DNA of 20,500 nucleotides from Bacteroidetes bacterium UBA2364 (GTDB taxonomy: Bacteria; Bacteroidota; Rhodothermia; Rhodothermales; UBA2364), in NCBI GenBank assembly GCA_002344075.1, contig DDTM01000050.1:1-20500 (forward strand). The letters run 5' to 3'. This document shows, piece after piece, positions 15,028 to 20,500 of this stretch; the stretch's first letter is position 1, and each line of letters starts with the position of its first letter. The notes beneath the pieces were generated by a model. It had not been told where the DNA came from. It saw only the letters and a list, made by a program, of their open reading frames with translations, and made no database searches. Position numbers and translations under genes: made by a program.

Positions 15028-15637
15028 AGATACTGCTTTTGCGATTATACCGATTCATTGCTACCTGTAACCCCTCCCGAACAAAGGTTAGACTTGCATC
15101 CATCGCCGTTTTCATGGAAGCCTTAACCACTGATAATTCTTCCTCTGCAAATGGCGACAACACATAACGCGACTGTTCGCCTCGCTCGAATGCACTACCA
15201 ATTCCAAACCGTAGGCGTGGAATGACATCCGTTCCCAATTCGTCTATGATATCCTGTAGGCCATTGTGCCCACCTGCACTTCCAGATGGCCGAATCCGGA
15301 GCGAACCAACCGGAAGCGCAATATCGTCGTAAATTACCAGCATATTTTCTGCCGGAATCCCATATTTATTTGCCACTTTTCTTACTGCCGAACCACTCAG
15401 GTTCATATAGGTCAGCGGCTTGAGAAGAAAAAATGGATATCCTTTAAACTTAGACTCGGCTTCTATGGCGACCGAACGTTGACCATAAAACGGAGCCAGC
15501 CTCGGAATATCCGAAGACTCGATGGTGCATTTGGTCTTCTCGGCGAGGGCATCTATTACCATAAAACCCACATTATGGCGGGTATGAAGGTATTCTTTGC
15601 CCGGATTTCCCAGCCCAATAATTAACCGATGTGCCAT
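15026..15637 (-). CDS. pth: Peptidyl-tRNA hydrolase
   Basis: A 203-residue enzyme that releases peptides from peptidyl-tRNA dropped by ribosomes. Family signatures are IIGLGNPGKEY (6-16) with Asn11, TRHNVGF with catalytic His21, KPLTYMNLSG with Met78 and Asn79, YDDIALP with Asp104/105, and SAGGHNGL. The ATG at 15637 is chosen because it puts MAHRLIIGLGNPG at the normal N-terminus; the open frame upstream to 15700 runs through a perfect hairpin and is not family-like. It lies downstream of rplY on the same strand, a widespread bacterial arrangement (prs, L25, pth), though separated here by that hairpin. Confidence 0.96.
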   Translation of the reverse strand: MAHRLIIGLGNPGKEYLHTRHNVGFMVIDALAEKTKCTIESSDIPRLAPFYGQRSVAIEAESKFKGYPFFLLKPLTYMNLSGSAVRKVANKYGIPAENMLVIYDDIALPVGSLRIRPSGSAGGHNGLQDIIDELGTDVIPRLRFGIGSAFERGEQSRYVLSPFAEEELSVVKASMKTAMDASLTFVREGLQVAMNRYNRKSSI

Positions 15638-15661
15638 ACGGTTATAGTACGTATCATAAGC

Positions 15662-15709
15662 AAAAAGCGCGTTATGCAAAGCCTTAAGAGACCCCGACAT
15701 AACGCGCTT
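15662..15709 (-). terminator. Strong hairpin between rplY and pth
   Basis: AAGCGCGTTATG (15665-15676) and CATAACGCGCTT (15698-15709) form a perfect 12-bp stem with a 21-base loop. On the minus strand it is followed by TTTTTG, so it resembles an intrinsic terminator 18 bases after the rplY stop and about 25 bases before the pth start. It could instead be an RNA processing or stabilising site. Confidence 0.65.
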
Positions 15710-15727
15710 CGCAGTTTTAAGAAACTA

Positions 15728-16279
15728 TTAACGGCTAGCCCGCTTCGTCACGACTTTCGCAATAGACTGATTGGCATCCGTCAGGAATTTAATCCCTTGT
15801 ACCGCTAAATCTTTGATCCGGATATCCTTCCCTATTTCCAGGTGCGAAACATCCACCGGAATGTATGTTGGGAGGTCGGCAGGGTCGCATTCCACATTGG
15901 CTTTAAAGATCACCTTTTTCAACGCCCCCCCGGCTACTACCCCTTTAGGAGTACCCACTGTATGAAGCGGGACCGAAGTGCGGATTTTGGTGCCTGGGAT
16001 CAATGCCTGAAAATCCACATGGATCGGACGATCTGTTACAGGATGATTGTCTATTTGCTTGATCATACAATCATAGGTCTTACCATCAACCTCGACAGTA
16101 GCAATTGCCTTTTTATTTGTAAACACCAACGGCTTCAGGTTCAGTTCTGTTACCGAGAAATAAACCGGAGCAACGCCGTTGGCATATAAAACGCACGGCA
16201 CGAGGCCTTTGCGGCGCTCGGCAGCACTGGCGGATTTACCCACTTCGCGTGGTGTCGCATTGAGAATTACTTTTTCCAT
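15728..16279 (-). CDS. rplY: 50S ribosomal protein L25, CTC/TL5 long form
   Basis: A 183-residue protein that binds 5S rRNA in the large subunit. The N-terminal domain (about 1-92) has the L25 pattern: ATPREVGKSASAAERRKGLV, PCVLYANG, and MIKQIDNHPVTDRPIHVDFQ. The C-terminal beta domain (about 93-183) has VPLHTVGTPKGVVAGGALKK, AdLPTYIPVDVSHLEIG-type residues near 135-153 and the closing IAKVVTKRASR. The length marks it as the two-domain CTC/TL5 form rather than the short E. coli L25. It lies 80 bases downstream of prs, with a weak GCCC/GGGC hairpin at 16343-16354 between them, and is probably cotranscribed with it. Confidence 0.96.
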   Translation of the reverse strand: MEKVILNATPREVGKSASAAERRKGLVPCVLYANGVAPVYFSVTELNLKPLVFTNKKAIATVEVDGKTYDCMIKQIDNHPVTDRPIHVDFQALIPGTKIRTSVPLHTVGTPKGVVAGGALKKVIFKANVECDPADLPTYIPVDVSHLEIGKDIRIKDLAVQGIKFLTDANQSIAKVVTKRASR

Positions 16280-16359
16280 GTTATTATATGGTTTTAAGGG
16301 GACTGGCCAAGGCTTTATTTGACCTCCCGTACCTGAGAAAATGCCCTAAAGGGCGGTTA

Positions 16360-17313
16360 TTATTCTGTAAATAGGGTAGAAATTGAATCATCGGTATAAA
16401 TCCGACGAATGGCGTCCGCAAACCCTGGTGCAACACTAATGGTCGTAATTTTCTCGTGCAGCAATTTGGGGTCGTGGTAAATGGTATCGGTCACCAAAAA
16501 TTCCACGATATCCGAATGCGCAATGCGTTCCAAAGCTTGGCCTGAGAAAATACCATGTGTACAAGCGGCACGCACCTCCAGAGCACCACGCTCGTGAAGC
16601 GCAACGGCTGCGTTTACCAGAGTCCCGGCGGTATCAGCCATGTCATCCACCAAAATCACATTCTTTCCTTTAACATCTCCGATGATGTTCATCACCTCAG
16701 ACTGATTTGCCTGTGCTCGCCGCTTGTCTATAACCGCAAGCCCACAGCCCAGTTTCGAGGCATAAGCCCGTGCCCGTTTGATGGAACCCATGTCCGGTGC
16801 AACAATCAATAAATTGTCAATATGCATGTGTCGGATGGCATCCACAAAAACAGCCGAGCCGTACAAATGATCCACCGGAATATCAAAGAACCCCTGAATT
16901 TGTGGCGCGTGCAAATCCATGGTTAGAATCCGATCTGCACCTGCTGTGGTAAGCATATTGGCCATTAACTTTGCCGCAATCGAGACACGGGGCTGGTCTT
17001 TACGCTCTTGTCTTGCATAACCAAAATAAGGAATCACCGCCGTGATCCGATCAGCCGAGGCACGCCGTGCGGCATCAATCATCAACAATAATTCCAACCA
17101 GTTAGAGGCCGGAGGGTTGGTGCTTTGAATCAGATAAACATCTCGTCCTCGGATAGATTCTTCAAACCGAACATATAACTCTCCGTCCGAGAATTCCTTG
17201 ATGGTTACATTCCCAAGCCGCTGTCCATAATGGCCTGCAATGGCCTCGGCCAAAACCGGATTGGAGCGCCCAGCAAAAATTGAAATAGGCCTAAAATCGT
17301 AATGGTGGAGCAT
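16360..17313 (-). CDS. prs: Ribose-phosphate pyrophosphokinase (PRPP synthetase)
   Basis: A 317-residue class I PRPP synthetase that makes 5-phosphoribosyl 1-pyrophosphate from ribose 5-phosphate and ATP for nucleotide, His and Trp synthesis. Landmarks: ISIFAGRSNP near the start, FSDGELYVRFEESIRG (41-56), PYFGYARQERKDQPR (95-109), TMDLHAPQIQGFFDIP with His135, VIDKRR with Lys197 at the flexible catalytic loop, and the PRPP-binding loop LVDDMADTAGT (221-231). Length is typical. The frame is open to an ATG at 17346 (11 extra residues, APKYRICDNV); the ATG at 17313 better matches the family. Upstream lies tRNA-Gln with its own terminator, so prs needs read-through or a promoter in the short gap. 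Confidence 0.96.
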   Translation of the reverse strand: MLHHYDFRPISIFAGRSNPVLAEAIAGHYGQRLGNVTIKEFSDGELYVRFEESIRGRDVYLIQSTNPPASNWLELLLMIDAARRASADRITAVIPYFGYARQERKDQPRVSIAAKLMANMLTTAGADRILTMDLHAPQIQGFFDIPVDHLYGSAVFVDAIRHMHIDNLLIVAPDMGSIKRARAYASKLGCGLAVIDKRRAQANQSEVMNIIGDVKGKNVILVDDMADTAGTLVNAAVALHERGALEVRAACTHGIFSGQALERIAHSDIVEFLVTDTIYHDPKLLHEKITTISVAPGFADAIRRIYTDDSISTLFTE

Positions 17314-17361
17314 AACATTATCGCAAATGCGATATTTTGGCGCCATTTAGACGGAGCACGC

Positions 17362-17387
17362 AAAAAAAAACGAGGAACGAGCCCCGT
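17362..17387 (-). terminator. Intrinsic terminator between tRNA-Gln and prs
   Basis: On the minus strand ACGGGG pairs with CCTCGT (one G-U) around a 6-base loop and is followed by nine T residues (A-run 17362-17370 on plus). It begins 18 bases after the tRNA 3' end and ends 48 bases before the preferred prs start. Confidence 0.72.
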
Positions 17388-17405
17388 TTCTATGTCTTAT
17401 ATTTG

Positions 17406-17476
17406 TAGCCCGAGGAGGATTCGAACCACCACGTACGCCTCCAAAGGGCGCTGTCCTACCGTTAGACGATCGGGCT
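17406..17476 (-). tRNA. tRNA-Gln (anticodon UUG)
   Basis: A 71-base cloverleaf on the minus strand. The acceptor stem AGCCCGA/TCGGGCT pairs fully with discriminator A; the D arm contains AACGGTA; the anticodon stem GCGCC/GGCGT carries loop CTTTGGA with anticodon TTG, reading Gln CAA. The T loop TTCGAAT is canonical, but the T stem GGTGG/CCTCC has one U-U mismatch at the middle pair. CCA is not encoded. The gene precedes the prs-rplY-pth group but is separated from it by a terminator. Confidence 0.92.
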
Positions 17477-17494
17477 ATGTTTATTTAGACCCTA

Positions 17495-17524
17495 AATGTA
17501 CAAATAAAACTTTACACATGTCAA
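17495..17524 (-). promoter_or_regulatory. Candidate promoter for tRNA-Gln
   Basis: On the minus strand TTGACA (complement of 17519-17524) and TACATT (complement of 17495-17500) are 18 bases apart. The predicted start lies about ten bases before the tRNA 5' end. The -35 match is perfect, the -10 partial. Confidence 0.45.
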
Positions 17525-17635
17525 TACTTTTATAAGGCTGTGTTGTATCTTGCATGGTAGATTCACAAATTTGATTTATTTTCAGAAAAATAGACAATTA
17601 AGACTTTCACGCTTTACTCATAAACGCTTAATGAC

Positions 17636-18973
17636 ATGGAAAATCTGTTTAAAAACCATATTGAAGAAGTTAGCCGCTACACTACAGCGGCATTGACCCA
17701 TGCCGCAAAAAGAGGCGAGTGTTTTGATGGGATCGTGTTTCATGCGGGCGCTGCATCGGTTTATCATGCCGATGACCATGACGTGTTATTTCATACCGTC
17801 CCCCATTTTGTTCGCTTTGCGCCAGTTATCGGGCCTGATCATCTGGTGATTTTCAAACCGGGTGCCCCCGTTCGGTTGATCCACGTGGTACCGCAAGATT
17901 TTTGGTATGAATCACCGGAACCGTTGGATCACCCTTATACAAAAGTTCTGGATGTAACTGTTGTTGCTTCGTTTGAAGAAGCCATTCGGGCCGCCGGATC
18001 TCTTTGGAATTTCGCGTATATCGGAAACAGTCCAAAAGCAGCGGATTCCCTCCGCTTGCCACAATCGGCTGTAGAGCCAACCGCACTTCTTCATGCCTTA
18101 GATTGGTTCCGCGCTTATAAAACGGAATATGAAGCCACGTGTGTCCGTCTGGCCTTAGAACGAACCGCCGTAGGCTACCGGGTCGCTAAGAAAATGACTG
18201 CGGAAGGCCGCACCGCCCGCGAAATTCATGCAGCTTATCTTGCAGCTACCGAGCAATTAGACCGCGATACGCCCTATGGCAACATTATCGGGTGGGATGC
18301 CGACGCGGCGACCTTGCACTATACGGCAAAAAAAACCTCTCCACCCAATCCAGGCCATACGTTCCTGATAGATGCAGGAGCTGCAACTTTTGGCTATGCC
18401 AGCGACATCACCCGAACCTATCTAAAGGCCCAGCCGAATCCGGTTTTTGCTGGCCTGTTAGACAGAATGGATGCACTTGAATTAGCGTGTGCAGCCATGT
18501 GTACAGTAGGTGCAGACTACTCGGCTATTCATGTTCATGCCCACAAAACCATTGCGGGAATACTCTCGGAAGCAGGTGTTCTGACGATTGGCGAAGACGA
18601 AGCGTTTGAAAAGGGCCTCAGTCGGGTGTTTTTCCCGCATGGACTTGGCCATCATTTAGGTATTCAGGTTCACGACGTTGGCGGACGCCAGGTGGATATA
18701 GACGGAACAGTTCTCGCGCCAGATGCGGCCTATCCGTGGCTACGCACCACGCGACCAATAGAAGCAAGGCACTTGCTAACCATTGAACCGGGGTTGTATT
18801 TTATTCCTTTATTATTGGATCCGCATCGTTCAGGTGAACATGCTTCTTGTTTCAACTGGACATTGGTGGACGAACTGCTTCCATTAGGAGGAATTCGGGT
18901 GGAAGATAATGTGTATGTCACCAATGAAGGCCCTGAAAACCTAAGCCGAAGCCTGATCGGCGATCATCGTTGA
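17636..18973 (+). CDS. pepQ: Xaa-Pro dipeptidase (prolidase), PepQ type
   Basis: A 445-residue M24-family metallopeptidase that splits dipeptides ending in proline. The two-metal site is complete: Asp246 in FLIDAG, Asp257 in YASDITRTY, His335 in FPHGLGHHLG, Glu384 in LTIEPGLYF and Glu423 in GIRVEDN. The N-terminal domain has the PepQ features NHIEEVSRYT, YHADDHDVLFHTVPHF and VPQDFWYESPEPL, and HDVGG and YPWLRTTRPI also match E. coli PepQ segment by segment. It is cytoplasmic, with no signal peptide. The ATG at 17636 gives an N-terminus (MENLFKNHIEEV) colinear with PepQ. A strong terminator follows 27 bases after its stop. Confidence 0.95.
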   Translation: MENLFKNHIEEVSRYTTAALTHAAKRGECFDGIVFHAGAASVYHADDHDVLFHTVPHFVRFAPVIGPDHLVIFKPGAPVRLIHVVPQDFWYESPEPLDHPYTKVLDVTVVASFEEAIRAAGSLWNFAYIGNSPKAADSLRLPQSAVEPTALLHALDWFRAYKTEYEATCVRLALERTAVGYRVAKKMTAEGRTAREIHAAYLAATEQLDRDTPYGNIIGWDADAATLHYTAKKTSPPNPGHTFLIDAGAATFGYASDITRTYLKAQPNPVFAGLLDRMDALELACAAMCTVGADYSAIHVHAHKTIAGILSEAGVLTIGEDEAFEKGLSRVFFPHGLGHHLGIQVHDVGGRQVDIDGTVLAPDAAYPWLRTTRPIEARHLLTIEPGLYFIPLLLDPHRSGEHASCFNWTLVDELLPLGGIRVEDNVYVTNEGPENLSRSLIGDHR

Positions 18974-18996
18974 GTGCATTAAGATCTCTTTATAAT
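18970..18996 (+). promoter_or_regulatory. Candidate promoter for the double GNAT gene
   Basis: A perfect TATAAT at 18991-18996 is preceded by TTGAGT at 18970-18975 with a short 15-base spacer that overlaps the pepQ stop codon. Transcription would begin near 19003, within the downstream terminator stem, leaving a leader of about 35 bases. Confidence 0.35.
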
Positions 18997-18999
18997 ATT

Positions 19000-19028
19000 G
19001 GCTTGCTACGAAAGTGGTAAGCCTTTTT
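19000..19028 (+). terminator. Intrinsic terminator after pepQ
   Basis: GGCTTGCTAC (19000-19009) and GTGGTAAGCC (19014-19023) form a 10-bp stem with two G-U pairs, capped by a GAAA tetraloop and followed by TTTTT. It ends nine bases before the next start codon. Confidence 0.82.
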
Positions 19029-19037
19029 AGAATCTAA

Positions 19038-20042
19038 ATGGGATATTCCTTTACTTTACGACGTGCTACAGTATCCGATGCAGCGTTGTTGTCACAATTG
19101 GCAGAACAAACTTTTAGGGAAGCATTCGAGGCGATCTATGATCCCGAAGATTGCCGCCGTGTTGTTGAATCTTCGTACAATGTTTCAAAACTACAGAACG
19201 AACTTGCAGATCCGGACATTTACTTTTGGTTGGCTTTTACTGAAAACGAAGCTGTTGGGTATTTACAATTAGAACCTAATAAACGGATTCAGGGCGTATC
19301 AGGAAGCCGGCCACTCTGGCTACACCGTATTTACCTAAAAAAAGCATGGACTGGCCAACAGGTAGGACGTCTTTTAATGGAAAAGGCCTTTCGCCATGCG
19401 GAAGAACAGGGTCACGATGTCCTTTGGCTAACGGTCTGGGACCAAAATCCGGGGGCCGTCCGGTATTATGAGCGTTGGGGTTTCCGTAAAACGCGCTATG
19501 TCAATTTCCCCTTGGGTAGCGAAAACCCACCCACTGACTATTTGATGCAGCGGGATATGGGCAGAATTCGGGTGATTCCGTTTCATCCGGATTATCGAAG
19601 TGACTTTGCTCGTTTAAACTACCAATGGATAGAACATTATTTTACAGTGGAAGCCCCTGATCGGGCGTATCTGGAAAATCCGGAAAAACATATACTTGAA
19701 CAAGGGGGTGAAATCTTGTTTTTATTGGAGGACGACACCGTCGTAGGAACGGTTGCCATGATTCCAAGTGGCCCGAACGAAATGGAACTGGCCAAATTAG
19801 CTGTAATACCGGAAAAGCAAGGACAGGGATGGGGCAAAAAATTGGTAGAAGCAGGGCTGGATTTTGCCCATGCCAAGCGGGCCAGTAGCGTGTGGCTTTC
19901 TACCAATTCCAAACTTGATACAGCGATAAACCTCTATCGCAAACGCGGCTTTCTCGAAGAAGCCATACCCGAAAATATGGGCTATGTGCGGGTAAATTTG
20001 TTTATGCGGCTCAAACTTACGGAATCAGCAAGTAGCCAATAA
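19038..20042 (+). CDS. Tandem two-domain GNAT acetyltransferase
   Basis: A 334-residue protein with two complete GNAT folds. Domain 1 (about 5-172) resembles PaiA-type spermidine/small-molecule acetyltransferases: LHRIYLKKAWTGQQVGRLLM carries the acetyl-CoA loop, WLTVWDQNPGAVRYYERWGF is the conserved motif B, and it ends FPLGSENPPTDYLMQRDM. Domain 2 (about 178-325) starts VIPFHPDYRSDFARLNYQWI, has LAKLAVIPEKQGQGWGKKLV with the canonical acetyl-CoA loop at 261-266, and NLYRKRGF near the end. Both halves look competent to bind acetyl-CoA. The two domains are of different GNAT subfamilies, so this is a gene fusion rather than a recent duplication. Substrates are unknown. Its 3' end overlaps a possible small gene on the other strand. 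Confidence 0.88.
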   Translation: MGYSFTLRRATVSDAALLSQLAEQTFREAFEAIYDPEDCRRVVESSYNVSKLQNELADPDIYFWLAFTENEAVGYLQLEPNKRIQGVSGSRPLWLHRIYLKKAWTGQQVGRLLMEKAFRHAEEQGHDVLWLTVWDQNPGAVRYYERWGFRKTRYVNFPLGSENPPTDYLMQRDMGRIRVIPFHPDYRSDFARLNYQWIEHYFTVEAPDRAYLENPEKHILEQGGEILFLLEDDTVVGTVAMIPSGPNEMELAKLAVIPEKQGQGWGKKLVEAGLDFAHAKRASSVWLSTNSKLDTAINLYRKRGFLEEAIPENMGYVRVNLFMRLKLTESASSQ

Positions 20043-20151
20043 ACTTGAGTGAACCAATCAACATGGCCCCTTTAATCAAGGCAAGGGCAATATCTGGAAA
20101 GTCCCGATCAAGTTCTTTGGAATTGGCCTGTGTACTAACTCGATTTTTCAT
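20017..20151 (-). CDS. Possible small hydrophobic membrane peptide, 44 residues
   Basis: A minus-strand frame from the ATG at 20151 to TAA at 20017. The first 20 residues are polar (KNRVSTQANSKELDRDFPD), and residues 21-44 form one membrane-length hydrophobic segment (ALALIKGAMLIGSLKFIGYL and onward). This polar-then-hydrophobic layout and ordinary codons suggest a real small protein; the opposite-strand frame at 20045-20248 is less protein-like. It overlaps the last 26 bases of the GNAT gene, tail to tail. A perfect 9+9 palindrome lies 43-65 bases upstream of the start. I do not recognise a family; size and topology would also fit a small toxin or stress peptide, which is speculation. Confidence 0.4.
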   Translation of the reverse strand: MKNRVSTQANSKELDRDFPDIALALIKGAMLIGSLKFIGYLLIP

Positions 20152-20500
20152 ATATGTATTTGTTTATTTTGTGTATGCAACACCTTTGTTCAGGGTGTCT
20201 ATAAATCATAGACACCATATGAACCCAGAACATAACCACCTACGTTAAAATTCTTTTAAAGGCCAAAAGGTTTAATGGTGGTTCTTTGCCCCCACACCAG
20301 ATCACGCCAGCATGATAGAGATTATGTGCAATGATCTTATTTTACAATTACTTACAGGTAGCATAAAGTAAGTATTGACTTCTACAACCTCAAGCCAACG
20401 CTTTGCAGACGAAGGATCTAATAAAAGAAACGCAAAACAAAAGAATAAAAGTTCAACTCGGCCAAAAAGTTGAGGATTTAGAAGCTGTTCATGAATGTTT
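20152..20500. other. Right-edge region without a certain gene
   Basis: Apart from the palindrome at 20194-20216, two frames remain open to the window edge. One on plus could begin at TTG 20403 (QTKDLIKETQNKRIKVQ and onward); one on minus ends at a TGA at 20302 and enters from beyond 20500 (containing LLLDPSSAKRWLEVVEV). Neither has a recognisable domain, and at most one is real. Confidence 0.35.
20194..20216. promoter_or_regulatory. Perfect palindrome, possible operator
   Basis: GGTGTCTAT (20194-20202) and ATAGACACC (20208-20216) are exact inverted copies around a 5-base centre. No T-run follows on either strand, so an operator is more likely than a terminator. It lies upstream of the possible 44-residue peptide gene. 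Confidence 0.45.

Noticed and set aside
15638..15700. N-terminal extension of peptidyl-tRNA hydrolase
   Set aside because: The extra 21 codons run through a perfect hairpin and do not fit the compact N-terminus of the family.
20045..20248. 67-codon plus frame after the GNAT gene
   Set aside because: It starts at TTG, shows no family, runs through the palindrome, and the minus-strand frame at the same place is more protein-like.

Overview
The window comes from a Bacteroidota/Rhodothermota-like bacterium of moderate GC content. Pointers are the four-helix membrane protein at 2607, the small outer-membrane beta-barrel at 10335, the long CTC-type L25, start regions without clear Shine-Dalgarno sequences, and a few candidate promoters of TTTG/TAnnTTTG type. 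No ribosomal RNA is present, so the placement is inference. Most of the window is ordinary chromosome.

Left part (1-3002, + strand): the tail of one allantoinase-like (PuuE-type) polysaccharide-deacetylase-fold protein, a complete second one, a MarR regulator, a carbon-nitrogen hydrolase-fold protein whose catalytic Lys and Cys appear as Arg and Ser, and a small membrane protein. Tight spacing suggests one catabolic operon acting on a cyclic amide, imide or ureide; the substrate is unknown. Facing it (2987-4724, - strand) is a two-gene unit of an ECF-like sigma factor and a single-pass membrane protein with a TPR-like periplasmic tail.

Middle part: a decayed IS5-family element with perfect 16-bp ends (4862-5766), dinB (DNA polymerase IV), a 913-residue multi-PAS/GAF histidine kinase with no adjacent response regulator, a beta-barrel outer membrane protein, a 730-bp gap with nothing convincing, a rhomboid protease, a CorC/HlyC-type CBS membrane protein and a NifU-like iron-sulfur protein.

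Right part: a small secreted protein made of six 7-residue charged repeats between two cysteines; then on the - strand tRNA-Gln, prs, rplY (L25) and pth, a translation and nucleotide housekeeping group whose boundaries carry hairpins; then pepQ (Xaa-Pro dipeptidase) and a double GNAT acetyltransferase on +, with a terminator and a TATAAT box interleaved between them. The right edge holds a possible 44-residue membrane peptide gene on the - strand with a perfect 9+9 palindrome upstream.

The least ordinary items are the deacetylase/MarR/Ser-for-Cys nitrilase cluster, the heptad-repeat secreted protein, the sigma/TPR membrane pair, the 12-bp rplY-pth hairpin and the small hydrophobic peptide locus. 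No CRISPR array, prophage or recognisable defence system is visible.
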